64,000 nucleotides of DNA from Sphagnum compactum (GCA_965153455.1 OZ234504.1:11594001-11658000); one strand, 5' to 3'; positions 49,732-62,493 are shown, counted from the first letter of the stretch. Numbers and translations: made by a program. The notes: generated by a model from the sequence alone, not told the origin.

Positions 49732-51344
49732 TTTGTGCTTTGAGATGTATCATAACTAATTTAATTAATTAATATGAATCACAATAAGTATCTACATTCC
49801 TTTTAAAGCTACAATAAGTAATACTTATAAAAGTAGAAGTATTAATATTATTCATAGAAGTTGAACTCAAACAATGAGGTCACGCAAAATGTGCATTCAA
49901 GATATTTCTTGGAATAACACCACCATGATCCCACATTGGTAGAAAATGATAATGTTTGGGGAATATCAAAGTATCATGATTTTTTGCGAAGGACCAATCA
50001 AAATGGTCCATTCCAAAAAATAAAAATTGAGCTTTGAGATGCACTCACAACTAATTAATATGGATTTGCAAGAAGGTATGATCATTAAGAGTATATGATA
50101 TAAACATTTACACAAAGCCATCTAAATGTAAATATATATATATACACAACAACAATATAAGTGTAAGTGTAAATGATTTACTCTTACACGGGATTTACAT
50201 GTTGTATACATGCTGTATATACAACTATTGACACTTACATGCACAGTTTTGGTTTTGACCTGCCAAACACTAGAAAAACACATATGTTTCAGACAAATTT
50301 GTCATAACTAACCTACTTTCCCATGGATGATCAATATAATCAAAAGATTTAAATGAAAATCATGTTTTGGTTTAATAATATCCATTGATGATTAAACTGT
50401 GTAAAGCTCTTGGGGAAATATTTCGATGTGAAATTTATCATCATTATGTATGACTAGTGTGGCATGTGTCCTTGGCCCAAGTGTGAACATGATTATGTAA
50501 TTGCTTCACTAGTGAACATGACCATAATAAGAGAGCCCAAAACTATTTGAAATTAAATTAAATTTTAAATACAAAAATATTTGAAATTCAACATACTAAG
50601 AAATTCACTCATGAAAAGCTTTTCAATAATACCAAGAACTTGCCTCAATTTCCTTTTAAAGTTTTAGTTTTTATTTTGTTGAATTTCCTTTGACAAAATT
50701 GTTCAATATTCACTAACTCTTGCACTTTAGGTCTAAAAATCATGAAAGCTTCATGCAACCCTACTCACAAAGGGCTTTTCAACGGTACCAAGAGAGCAGA
50801 GAGGGGTGCTGTGATTTGAGAGATCTCAACAAGATCAAACAAACAACCTTCCATAATTGATAGATGCGGGGGCTTTTCCCAAAGATATTGATAAAGCTTT
50901 TGTCTAATAATGCAATTTTTGAGGATAATATTGTCTTATCCTTCAATTCATGAAGGGAAAAAAAAGAGAAAAAAGAGGAAGAAAAGTTCATAAGAATGAT
51001 ATTGCTGGTGGCTTGATCAGAGTCTATGGTAGGCAGCTATGGTTGACATAAATAAAGGGAAGTGTGATCTTGTAGTGTGTAGGGATGTAGAAGCTGTTCA
51101 AGGTTCTTTCAATGTGTTGTCTTCTCCACCTGTTTATTTCTTGCTATGTCTTTTTTCACCTTTCTTCCATTTCCGCGTTCTTTTGTAAATTCTCTCTAAT
51201 TATTATTTCCTTTAATCTTTTGTGTACTCTTGTTCTATAATTCTGCTCTATTTCTTCGTCCTTTTTGTAAATTCCTTTCATTGTTTTAAATGCATTACAT
51301 CCTTTGGCTTTTTACTCTTGTCTTGTCATCACCATTTGTAAGGG
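49431..51344. other. Intergenic DNA, no gene
   Basis: AT-rich sequence between two related MITEs. Apart from the AT microsatellite (listed separately), only short GTGTAAATG/GTGTAAGTG words recur (49.45-49.62 kb and 50.15-50.24 kb). No coding region is recognised. Confidence 0.5.
49686..49727. repeat. (AT)21 microsatellite
   Basis: Uninterrupted AT dinucleotides, read directly. Confidence 0.95.
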
Positions 51345-51352
51345 GTTTAGTC

Positions 51353-51798
51353 CAGTGTTGGCCAAGTTCTTTACTTTTATGAAGAACCTCCCACTCCAGT
51401 TCTAACAAATAAATTAGAACAGATCTGGTTCCATACATAAAGAGAACCGAGAATCAGGTTGTAGGTTCAGTTCTTTTATTGTAAAATGATTCTGATTCTG
51501 GTTCCAGTTCTGAAAATCAGACATGATTTTGGTCCAGTTCCAAGTAACACGAACTGGAATCGATGGTAAATTGTCAGTTAATCTGCAGTTAGCCTTGAGT
51601 TTTAGCTTTTCTTTAAAAAAAATTAATATTAGTTTCAATTTCACACATAAAAACAGAGAACTTGAGAACTCCAATTTTGGTCTGTTTTTTAATAAGTATC
51701 CAGTTTCAGTTTTGGTTCCAAAAATCGAACACAATTCCAATTCGGTTTTTACTACCGGGAACTGGAATCAACAGTTCTAACCTGTCTGTGCAACACTG
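51353..51798. mobile_element. hAT-type MITE, 446 bp, with perfect 8-bp target duplication
   Basis: The element begins CAGTGTTGGCC and ends GCAACACTG, inverted ends of hAT type. GTTTAGTC occurs immediately outside both ends (51345-51352 and 51799-51806), a perfect 8-bp target-site duplication. The interior is rich in GGTTC/GAACT and GTTCCAGTTC words and has no transposase. The related copy at 49034 shows the family is present more than once nearby. Confidence 0.9.
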
Positions 51799-51806
51799 GT
51801 TTAGTC

Positions 51807-53404
51807 TATTGCCATTTTCCTTTGCTAGACTGGTGCTTTTGTTTGCCTCTTTTACTTTGTTACTTCAAGTGTGTTTATTCAACTAGGTCATTTATCTTCC
51901 AGACTGTGTGGCTTCTTGAGAAAATTGTTGATTTATGGAATGATGGGTTGACTGCTGGACCAAATTCCTTTTTTGCAACAAGTTTTTACACTTCTCAAAA
52001 GGTTTTCAAGTTTCAGTGACAAATGATTCATCAAAATGGGCTTAGGTAGGACAAACTTTAGGTTTCATAAGTCATCCTTTGGACAATTTCAAACTAGAAT
52101 CTATTTTGTCAATTTTCAAATGAAGACAAATGAAAAGATGTTTTTTCAAATAATAATAATAATATCATATTCACAAATAAATTTTTAGTATCTTTTACAA
52201 CAAATCTGCATTTTGTTTTTCTTCAATTCAATTCAAATTGCATGCAATGTCATTTAATATTTTCATTTGAATGGAACTTGATTTTCACAAAATCAAATCA
52301 TTTTTTTTATCAGTGATTGTCTTTTGTAGTGTCTAGCATAGCAGAGCCCAAGGGAATCACAATTGCTAGTTAGGCTTTCTCTTTTATGACTTTTGTCACA
52401 AGGTGCAAGCAACACACAACATTAACATCACTCCTACTTTCTATGTGAAATTTTCTTTTAGAACCACTTTGGAAAAAAAGTTATTGTCATGTTGCTATAG
52501 TGGCACCAAATAGTTTTTGGAAAAATATCATTGGTATGTAAAAGCTCATATATTCCCAAAGTGAAGGGCGTGGAAAATTTCTATCCACGCAATGTTAGAT
52601 GACACCTATTGAATTTTTTTTCAATCTCGATTTTGTTTGGAGAAATACCTAAGTTGGCAACATTCTTATTTAACAGATTAAAAAAATGTGATGTCAAATT
52701 CAAGGGCAAAATTACCATGGTGTTCATAATGGCAAGAATGTGAATTGGCACATTTGTAAAGTCTTTAGATTCATGAGTAGCAGCTATCTGTATGAAATGT
52801 GTTCCAAAGCATCTATGCAAAAACCTCCTATGTTAAATTATAGTCAAATATAACCATAGGTAAATTATAGTGTTGAATTAAAGGGCAAAAATCAACAGGT
52901 ACATTTTTCAGAAATGTGGATTAATTCGAAGAACAATTAGATCCCACATTCGATGCATGATAGCTATATGTATGCAATTTGCTCCAAAGCTTTCTATCCG
53001 AAAGGCCCTCTAGCCACACACTAGGGCGGGGAGGACCTATTATTGTTCTTGTGGACAAATGATTTGGAGTATTATGGCAAAAAGGAAAGGAAAACAAATC
53101 AGTTTTCTTTTTATCACAATGCGACCTTTTTCACACCATGTCAAGCTTTATTCCAAAGGTGTAAGAAGTGTACATAGTATCCCTTAAGAAATAAAAAGTG
53201 GCCTTTTAGCAACACCCTCCCCACATCCTCCACCCCACCCCTCCCCCCCTCACTGTCCCAATAGCAACTTTTTCAATATTGAAACTTGCCAAAAAAAAAT
53301 ACGCCTGAATTATTGATCCAAGCCCTATGACTTCATGGTTGCAGGCAAAAGTGCTTTTTCGAGTTATCCGAACCTTGGGCCTACACCTCAAAGCTGGTAA
53401 GAAA
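51807..53404. other. Intergenic DNA, no gene
   Basis: No coding region is recognised. A C-rich stretch lies at about 53216-53255 (several runs of C on a purine-poor strand). Confidence 0.5.
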
Positions 53405-53407
53405 TAA

Positions 53408-53620
53408 TGGCACATTCACACTTGATGTTAAGTCAGTGTTAAATGAAAATCTAGGTGACATCCTAGGTGGCACCCAATGTTAAATGGGCAATAGTTTAAG
53501 GTTAAATGAATGTTAGCTTCACATAAAATGTTCATGATAAGTAGGTGTAACTCTAAAATTACCAGGATGTTGTTAGGGAACTCAACACTAGAGTCCCTAA
53601 CACCAAGTGTGAGCACACCT
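53408..53620. mobile_element. MITE with TAA duplication (PIF/Harbinger-like)
   Basis: The left end GGCACATTCACACTTGATG is an inverted match to the right end CACCAAGTGTGAGCACACC (15 of 17 over the inner part). TAA directly flanks both sides (53405-53407 and 53621-53623). A related end word, CACACTTGGTGTTATGGACT, lies at 22.18 kb. The TAA duplication fits PIF/Harbinger-mobilised MITEs. Confidence 0.6.
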
Positions 53621-53623
53621 TAA

Positions 53624-56050
53624 GACTTTGAAGGGCACTGCCAAATCCATTCAAGAATTTTGACAAGGAAAACATTGACTCTGGAAGTGGAATTTTTTTT
53701 TCAAGTTTCTGGGCTTGGTTGTGATCAGCTCTCGAACAACCGACCAGGCTGGCTCTGAACTGCGTTGAAACTGGAATCGCTAGCTAGATGGAAGTTTGCA
53801 CATAACGACAAGTCAATTCATGTAATGTGCCAAGTCAGATTTTTCAGAACAACCCTAAACATTTTATGTTTGCCACCTTATCAGGGTCTTTATCATCTGT
53901 CCAATCTGCGTGCTCAGCTCAGAGCGAACTATTCTTTCGCCTTTTACTAAAGAATACCGTGTGCAGAGTACAACTAGGGGAATACTCCAATTTTTTGGAT
54001 GCCTCTCACGAGGCCCATATCATCTTTCCAGTGTTTTTGTTTGGCGAAATTTCACCAAATTTCGACTTGAAAAATATGATTTCAACCTATAAGAAGGATT
54101 TTCCATGAAACTATTTTTTGCCAGATTTTCACATTATCAGATTTTATGATACTTTCCTGTAGGTAGCCAAGAATATAGAAGGATTTTGTTTTTTTTCTAC
54201 TTTCATATCTAGTCTGTAGCCAAATCTGGCTAAATCATCTTATGGATGCTCGCCACTTCAGCTACATCACAAAATTGGTAAAAATTATTATAAAAAAACC
54301 AACCCCTGCATCTCTTCCTTGGCCTGGCCGCTAGGTCTCTGACTCTTGCTCAATTGTTAGTCTATAATTTGATTAAGTTGACAAGTTGACATTTCTCTGG
54401 GTCCTGCTTCAATACATTGATGACACAACAAACCCTCTGATCAGCATGAATTGTGTGCAGGTATGCTGACCCCTTACTACCTAACTTGGTGGCTTGGCGA
54501 AGATGTGAACTTGAGGAGATCAATGGTCTTTCAAGGTAAAATGTCAATCCACAACGAAATAACAGAGGTTGAAATATACTTCCCAGATTTGCCATGAACC
54601 CAGATTATTCTTAAGCAATCCATCGCCAGTTTCAGAGTCGGTGATCTTCCAGGTATTCACCTTAAGATACAACCCATACTTCAGACAGTTTCCAACTATG
54701 CCAAGATCAGAAACCCAAATCTCACCGGTCACTGACTGGGCACAGAGAAGTATGCTGTGAAGCTGCCGCACACAGCAGCTTTGCTCCTGGCCACCCCAAA
54801 TTGAAGTGCTAGCTAGATTTTGTGAAAATAAAGTCCACTACTCTTGGAGAATGAGGATGCAGTCAAGCAACAAGGTCATTTCAATGCTCTAGTGAAGTAC
54901 ACCATGGGATTTTTTTTCTTTGTATTTGAACCCCTTGCACAGAAGATGCTTCCATCAATTGAAGGGACCTTCCTTCCTTCACATGAAAACTTTTGGTTGT
55001 TTTGATTTGATTTTCAATATTTTTTGTTTTAAGCTTCTTTATCATTCAACTCAAGCACTTGCTTTGAAAATATAAGCTAAATATCTTATTGGTTTTGCCC
55101 TCAATGGGAGAGACTATGGAATGGTGGCTACTTCATTTGGTCCGTGAGATACATTGTTCAAGTTCCAACTTATCAATTCAAAGCATAAATTATTAAAATT
55201 TTAAATCGTGGTGAACAATTTTCAAAATTGAAGATAAAATATGAGTAAGACAATTGATAAGAGGAGGGGTAAGATGAGATTTTGGGAATTTGGTGTTTTT
55301 TCCAATGTTGGACAATTTTCAAATTAAGGATAAATTAATATTTTAAAAATCAAAACTAGTGGTTGTCAAAAAATTCAAAGATTTGCCCAAAATTGTTTTT
55401 TTCCCTTTTCAAAACCCATAGATTCACAATTTAAATACTTTACTTTAATCTTATTATTATTATATTTTAATAACCTAATACCATTAGATATCTATTCATC
55501 CCATCCACCTCAAAACCCCATTTCTTTTCCAAAGGCAAAAAAAACCTTCATTGGTTCTATGGAAAATGTATAAAACAAAATTTTAGTGCGCAAATTTAAC
55601 TTAGAATATTGCCATGGGTAGGAACAAATGGGACAACAAGTTCAAGTTCACTAATTTTTTTGATAAAACCCCTAAAATTCTTAAGAACAAAGTTGAAGAT
55701 CCTTGAACTCCATCAAAACAAATTTTAAACAATAACCCCCAAGACTATTTCCCCCCATGTGAAACCTCCAAAATGACAAGAAGAAAATTGAAGATTTCAT
55801 AATTTCAAAATATGAAAACAGAAACTTTCAAAATTCACATGAAAAAAAGCACAAACCTTGTTTCCTTGCTTGTGAAAACTTCACATAAATTTTTTGAAGA
55901 CCCCCAAAATGACAAAAAGGAAATTGAAAACTTCGGAACTTCAAAATATCGAAACAAAAAACCTTCGAAGTTTTGAGAAAATTCTTTTTATTATATTTTA
56001 ATGTGTTAGAATTAATCTATTTTAATTTGTTATAATTTTCTTACATTTTT
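53624..56050. other. Intergenic DNA with a dispersed repeat and a 136-bp-spaced duplication
   Basis: Contains copy 2 of the dispersed repeat (listed separately) and an imperfect direct repeat (CCAAAATGACAA...AAATTGAA...TTCAAAATAT) at 55766-55835 and 55902-55970. Two overlapping minus-strand frames at 54362-54771 have ordinary amino-acid composition but no recognised family and no clean exon boundaries. Confidence 0.5.
54030..54285 (+). repeat. Dispersed repeat, copy 2
   Basis: Similar in the same orientation to 38755-39030, with shared blocks AAAATATGATTTC, TTTTCCATGAAA, CTACTTTCATATCTAGTCTG and CTACATCACAAA. A third, weaker copy lies at 63.02-63.22 kb. Confidence 0.8.
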
Positions 56051-56054
56051 ATCT

Positions 56055-56342
56055 AATCTGAAATATTCAACTTTCTAATATGAAATATTCAATTTTCTAA
56101 TATAAAACATTCAACTTTCTAATCTGACATATTCAACTTTCTGATCTAAGATATTCAACTTTCTGATTCGAAATATTCAATTTTTTAATTTAAGATATTC
56201 AATTTTCTAATCTAATATATTCAACTTTCTGATCTAACATATTCAACTTTCTGATCTAACATATTCAACTTTTTGATTTAACATATTCAACTTTCTAATT
56301 TGACATATTCAACTTTCTGATTTAACATATTCAACTTTCTAA
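56055..56342. repeat. 21-bp tandem satellite, about 13 copies
   Basis: A unit with core ATATTCAACTTTCTRAT plus three or four variable bases repeats about every 21 bp with scattered substitutions (CT/TT, TG/CG). Copies in the right half, such as those ending GATCTAAC, are more alike than those on the left. No gene is inside. Confidence 0.9.
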
Positions 56343-56989
56343 AACCTAATTTTTTAAATTAAGTTGATGGGTGTTTGACGGTCACAAATTCTTTCGCTCT
56401 ACCTTACAAACGAATTTGCTCCAAATGCAAACTCAATGATATTTATTGACAGCCCTCTAACAAATTGCATTTCTACAATTTGTGTAAAGTTGTTACAACA
56501 TGTGCTTTTAATATTCACATCAATACCACAATTGAGGTTGTTGCTGGTCCACCATGCATTTCCCATGTCAAACTCCTTGGTTGTTTTCTTTGTTCAAACT
56601 CCAAGAAAAGTATTTTATGGCAAAGTATTCCAATGAAAGAGTGTTTATGATCGAACTCCTTGGAGATTTGAAAGTTTTTGGTAATTTCCACTTGAGTCCA
56701 ATTAGGGAACTTGTTGGATACAATGAGAAATTCCAACCTCAAGAAATTGTAGAGGTTGTTAGAGAAGCTGTTGGAGATTCTTCTTATGTTTGAACTTTTT
56801 TGGGATTTTGCTTTCATCGAAATATTTTCTATTTTGTATGTAGTTCACTGTTTTTGTATGTAGATAGGTCTTTGCTACATATTGTAAGGCCACACCTTTA
56901 AAGTTTCAATATGATCATATTTTTCCTTATTGCTAATTTTTTAATTCATTTTAACTTTTACAAAAAAATTGACAAAAACATTCACATTT

Positions 56990-57335
56990 TCAATACCTAT
57001 CACTATACCAACTTATCAACATCAACATACCACATACCAACATATCACATATCACAAACCCACATATCACATATCCATACCCACATACTAACATATCACA
57101 TACCACATTCCCACATGCCCACATACCAACATATCACATACCACATTCCACATGCCCACATACCAACATACCAACATATCACATATCACATTCCACATAT
57201 CAACATATCACATACCACATTCTACATACCACATACCAACATACAACATTCCACATACCACATTCCACATACCACATACCAACATACAACATTCCACATA
57301 CCACATACCAACATACCACCACATACCTCATTCCA
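56990..57335. repeat. CATACCAACATA / CACATTCCACAT array
   Basis: A long stretch built from CATA(C/T)CA, ACCACATTCC and ATACCAACAT words, mostly 5-12 bp steps in shifting order. It is pyrimidine-rich in the third position and read as THIPTYQH-like repeats in one frame, but that frame is a by-product of the repeats. It is flanked by AT-rich sequence. Confidence 0.85.
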
Positions 57336-57829
57336 TATTATCTTTATTGTTTAGGAGTTTTTTTTATTGCCTCAATTTTTGTGTTTGCTAATATTCCATT
57401 ATTTTGCCCAAAAACTACACCATTATTAGAATTCAAAAGTATTTTTTGAAATTGAAGTCTCCAAATTATGGCATTTTGGTGAATAATGTATTTGGTACTG
57501 TATCAACTAGTTAGTAGTGGGCCATTTCCCTTTTTTCTCTTTATTTTTCTGTTTTTTTCTCAAGCATTACTTAGCTAACATTGTGGACTAGGCTTTTCTT
57601 TCCTTTTTTCCTTTTACCCCTCAACATCTTCCTTTTCTTTTTCTTGGTTTTATTTCACACATTAGTTAATTAACATTTAAGTAGCTTTTTAGTCTCTAAT
57701 TTTTAACTTTATTTTGGGTTTGTCATTGTATTATTTTATTGAAGAACATTAAACTTTTCCCATTAATCAAGTTACACAAACACAATAATATTTGAATTTC
57801 CCTTTATTTTTTATTGACCTCATAATGAA

Positions 57830-58375
57830 CATTGATCTTGTGCTTCATGGTCACCATTTTCAACAAATTCATGTTGAATAACAGATAATGTTTAAACTCT
57901 TATGATGCATAAACCATAGCTAATGCTTCTTTCTCTATGGTGGTATAATTCCTTTTGACAAGATTTAGTAATCTAGAAAAGTACATAATTAGTTTATCAA
58001 ATTTACTAGTTGGGTTTTAGGCAAGTATTGGCCCTATTGCTAGTTAAAAAGCATAGTTAAGATTAACATGAAACTTTAATTCCCAATTAGGATTAATCAA
58101 AATAGGAACTTGGGATATATTGATTCTTAATTTCTTCCCAAGTAGTTTGACATTCCTTTGTCCATTCAAACACCTCATTCTTCCTTAGTAGTTTAGTGAT
58201 TGGTCCCATAATGGCAGCAACGTTCCTAATAAAACATCTATAGAATTACACCATCCCATCAAAAACCTATATTTCTTGAGGCATAATAGGCACTAACATT
58301 TTAACCAACATTTCTATTTTCTTAAGATCTATTGCTTTCCCTTTTTATGACACAACGAACCTGCTTCCAAGCATA
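57830..58375 (-). pseudogene. Decayed Ty3/gypsy reverse transcriptase-RNase H fragment
   Basis: On the minus strand, a run of about 180 codons with many stops resembles the end of gypsy reverse transcriptase and the start of RNase H. The words IMGPITKLLRKNEVFEWTKE (about 58215-58155) and NYTTIEKEALAMVYA (about 57953-57909) match the usual thumb/connection and RNase H entry regions. Flanking LTRs were not found. It is too broken to be functional. Confidence 0.75.
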
Positions 58376-58758
58376 GTCACCTTGTAGAACCGGGAGTAGA
58401 GGGACGGAAAGTCGCCTCACAGGCATTTAGTGTAAAGTTTGGGCGTGACTTGCAATTATATTTAGTTGGATGTAAGTTTTAAGACCATACATGCAAAATT
58501 ACAATTTGTGACTACCACAAGCTTGAATAGAAATATTGATGTAAAAAGAAGATATGTCATCCATTCTTGGTGGCATCCATTAAGGATTGACAACCAAGTT
58601 TCTTTTGCAATTGTGTTTACAACTATACATATATGACTAAATAACACATGGCATATTTGTTATTGTAATTCAAAGTGTACAAGTTAACTTTTTGGCAACT
58701 AGGTAGGCTAAAAAAAACTATTATTACCTAGTATGTAAGCTAGGCTAAGTAGGCCTAA

Positions 58759-61700
58759 CTCTAGAAAAAATCCCTCAAAATGCTACCAATACATTTGCAA
58801 CTAATTGTCATTTACAACTAACTCTAATTATCTTTGCAACTATTTTGCACCTTTAACCATTCTTACAACTATGCTACAACTACACTTGCAACTAATGACT
58901 TTTTCATCCTACACTCTGACATTGTTTTCATCTGTGATCATGCCAGTATGTCCCATTAGTTGCACCACTTGGCTGTCAAGATAGCCCCTAGTGGTATACA
59001 TAGGTGTATTAAAAAACATTTAAAATGTATGTGCACTTTTGCTAAATTCTATTAAGGAAATTATGGTTATGTTTCCATTGGTGTATTTATTAAGTTCTAT
59101 TTAGTTTGTATTTACACAAATTAATTACCTACCTACCTATATATGCATGTTTACTTACTTAACATAAACTACCTATTTATTAATTAACTAATGATTTATT
59201 ACACTTATTTTTTTATTAAATTGATAAATAATGATTCCTATTTAATATTTATAGTTATATTTCGTAATTATTAAATATACTAATTATTTATTATTATATT
59301 TGAATTATTAATTTAATAATATTCTAGTTATTTGTTTATTTATTTATGAATTATTCATCAATAATTTATAGCTGATTCATCAGTTAGTTAAAAAAAAATT
59401 TGTTTGATTATTTAAGAACCATTAACGAAATCTTATAATTAATAAATTAGTTAATTAATACATATTTATGTATTAATAATTTTTAAAATATTTTTTATAT
59501 ATTTTATATGTAAATTATGACATGTTATTTAATATCTTATAATTAATTGGTTAGTAATTTAGGTATGTATTTTTAAATTTAAAAAATATTAATGAAATTT
59601 TATAAATAATAATTTGGTTAATTATGTATTATTTTAGTCATTTATTTTTCTATTTATGAATTTTGAATTTATACTTTATAAGTAAATGACTTAGTTAATT
59701 GATTATTATATAAAATAGTCTTTAGTAATTAATTCGTTAAATAATTAATTAATTAGTTGTTTATTTTGTTAGTTATATAATTTATAAGATTAAAAAGGAG
59801 GATAAAATAAATGAGATAAACTTTCTAGTTACAACCTAGTTTGCAACTAAGTTGCAACTTCAATTTTTATCCCATATGTTTTATCGTTCACTTTCATGTT
59901 GGAAACTGTATAACGAGGAGGCTTTGTCCTACATTTTCACATTAGAAAACACATGTCAATTGGGATGAGCCAATCAAAGGAGCTTAACCCTTTAAGGAGT
60001 TTAACTTTAAATGTTAAGCCTAAGAAAAAATTTAAAATGATACCTACCTCCATGTCTATCTACATAATCCCACCTATTTACCTAAATATTGATGTTGATT
60101 GATTTTGATTAAATTTCAAAAATGCCACATGGCATATTGGTACTATGTCATGTGTCACAACCTAAACCATTTTAAATAGACGATGAAGACCCAGTATATA
60201 TAGATTTTTTAAAACTTTCATTTGCCATGTGTCATTATGTAAGTTGCTGATTTTTATAATAATATACGAATGGCATACAATCATACACAAATAGTGAAGT
60301 ATTTACCGATTATTGACTTCATCCACACATGTAACCAGTGTCTTATGCAACTTGTCTAGTACAACTAAAAAACATTTATTAACAAATGTCTTTTGCGACT
60401 AAAATATAGTTACAAATGGTAGTTGTTTCTTTCCAATTTTCTTGTAATGTAATGAATTAAGTTAAACTAAGTACACTAGATTGGTTAGGGTAAATAGGCC
60501 TAGTAAATTAAATCAAATTAAATAGGTTGGCTAGCAAAGTCTAAGGCTAGGTAAGTTAGAAGGCTAAGCTAAACTAGGAAGCTAAGCAAGGCACTAGAGG
60601 AAAATTGGAAAAAAAACTACCATTTGCAACTATATTCTAGTTGCAAAAGACATTTGTTACTAAAAATTGTCTAATTATATTAGACAAGCTGCATAAAACA
60701 ATAGTTGCAAATGTGGATGAAGTCAATGGTCAACAAATATTTCACCATATGTATATTATTATATGCCATCCATATATTACCATAAAAATCAGCAACTTAC
60801 ATAATGACACATGGCAAATAAAAAAGGTTTGAAAATGTTTTGTTCTAAAATAGATAATGCCAGGATTTTCATCGTCTATTTTAAATGGTTTTAGATTGTG
60901 ACACAAGGGATAATATTAATATGCCATGTGGAATTCTAGAATTTGGTCAAAATGAATTAAAATCAATATTTAGGTAGGTAGGTGGGACTAGGTAGGTAGG
61001 TATATAGGTGGGATTAAATAGGTAGGTAAATATTTTTAATTTCTTTTATGTTTAACCTTTAGGGTTAAACTTTTTGAAATGTTAAGTTCCTTTGATTGAC
61101 TCATCTCATATATTTTGTCTTACGTTTTCACTTTTTAATTTATATAATTAAGTAGATAAGTAACTAACTAACTTATTAATTATAAGTTATTAGATAATAT
61201 TTCATAATTTAAATATTAAATATTAAATAAATATTTATTAATTAATTACAAATTTTATTTAAATAATAAATTTAAAAATAATTGTGAATAATTAATGTAT
61301 ATGTAGTAAATAATTAACTAAATAATTAAATATAAGATATCAATTTTTTTCACTAAAAAAATTAAATGACTATAACATTAATGTAATGATAATTAAGTAA
61401 CCAATTTATTAGTTATAAATTTTTGTTAATAATTTTAAGTAATCAAATAAATTTTTGAATATTATCAAATAACACATTAGTTATATGATTTCATTAATTT
61501 TTTTAAATAATCAAATAGATAACTATAACATTAACTAATTAATAATGCACTAATTAATGAATTAGTTATAAGTTATTGATGAATATTAAATAAATAAAAT
61601 TTTAAAAATATGATTATATTAATAATTATGAATCTAGGGTGTAATTACATATTAACATGTACTATTAACAATCGTAATTACTACTTAATTTTTTGAATTT

Positions 61701-61960
61701 TGGGTTTTTACGAAAATTATAAACCAAATAATGTTTTATAAAATCTTATTTTGAATAAAAAATTTACATATCATGATCATGGATGACACAATTTTAGAAT
61801 GTAAGATGAAAAAATCATTAATTGCAAATGTAATTATAACATAGTTGCAAGAATGGTGCACAAAATAGTTGCAAAAATAATTAAAGCTAGTTGCAAATGA
61901 CAATTAGTTACACATAGTTGTAAATGCATTGGTTGCATTTTGGGGGATTTCTTCTAGTGA
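58759..61960. mobile_element. Large foldback element, 3.2 kb, with imperfect inverted arms
   Basis: The left arm (58759-60447) and right arm (60597-61960) are inverted copies of each other around a loop of about 150 bp (60448-60596). Matching blocks are 58761-58925 with 61795-61957, and 59930-60447 with 60597-61130; AT-rich middle parts also correspond loosely. The right end reads, inverted, CACTAGAAGAAATCCC, and the left end CTCTAGAAAAAATCCC. TTTGCAACTA-type short repeats occur many times in both arms. CACTAG ends with short subterminal repeats are a CACTA-like hallmark. No open frame of size is present, so it is non-autonomous. Confidence 0.85.
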
Positions 61961-61989
61961 AGTTAGGTAGGTTTAGTACGATGGGTTAA

Positions 61990-62395
61990 AGTGCCTACAA
62001 ACTTAGATTTTTTTCCTATAAAGGTAGTGAGGTCATCTACTTAGGTAAGTAGGTAGGCCATGTAACTAGGTAGGTATGTATGTAAGCATGTACCTAAGTA
62101 AAATAAGTAAGGAGGTGAGCAATTTACTCAAATACATAGGTAAACAATCTATTTAGGTAGGTAGGTAGGTAAGTAAATAAACCATCTACCTAAACTAGTT
62201 AAGCCATTTACCTAAGTAGCTAGGTAGATAGAAAGGTAGGTAAATAAACTAGGTATTTTGAACTAAATAGGTCATTTACCTAGGTAGGTAGGTAGACCAT
62301 CTACATCCCAATTCCCTACCTGCAAGCCACCTAAATGTTACCTACCTTCTTAATTACCTATGTAACTAATGTATGTAACAAGATGTGAAATAAAT
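61990..62395. repeat. TAGG/CCTA tetranucleotide-rich stretch
   Basis: Loose arrays of GGTAGGTA and its complement CTACCTAC alternate (for example about 62155-62170 and 62280-62293), so many short palindromes are possible. The composition is like the patch near 0.86-1.0 kb. Confidence 0.75.
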
Positions 62396-62415
62396 AAGTT
62401 GAAAATTTTTAAGAC

Positions 62416-62493
62416 ATGTAATGGTGTGGTGTAACGGTTAAGGATTTGTTTTATCTTCATGAAGGTGAAAGGTTCAAGTCCTTATAATTGCAT
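62416..62493 (+). other. tRNA-like sequence with pol III boxes (possible SINE head)
   Basis: An A-box-like TGGTGTAACGGTTAAGG (about 62427-62443) is followed by a perfect B-box match GGTTCAAGTCC (62471-62481). ATGTAAT at 62416-62422 pairs with ATTGCAT at 62487-62493 as an acceptor-stem-like helix with one G-U pair. The anticodon arm does not fold cleanly, so it is more likely a decayed tRNA or the head of a SINE than a working tRNA gene. Confidence 0.5.

Noticed and set aside
54362-54771. Two overlapping minus-strand frames of 75-77 codons
   Set aside because: Composition is protein-like, but no family was recognised and no matching splice sites join them, so a gene call is not supported.
56911-57391. 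His/Thr/Tyr-rich open frame of 147 codons
   Set aside because: It is a by-product of the CATACCA-type array; the repeated residues mirror the DNA words.
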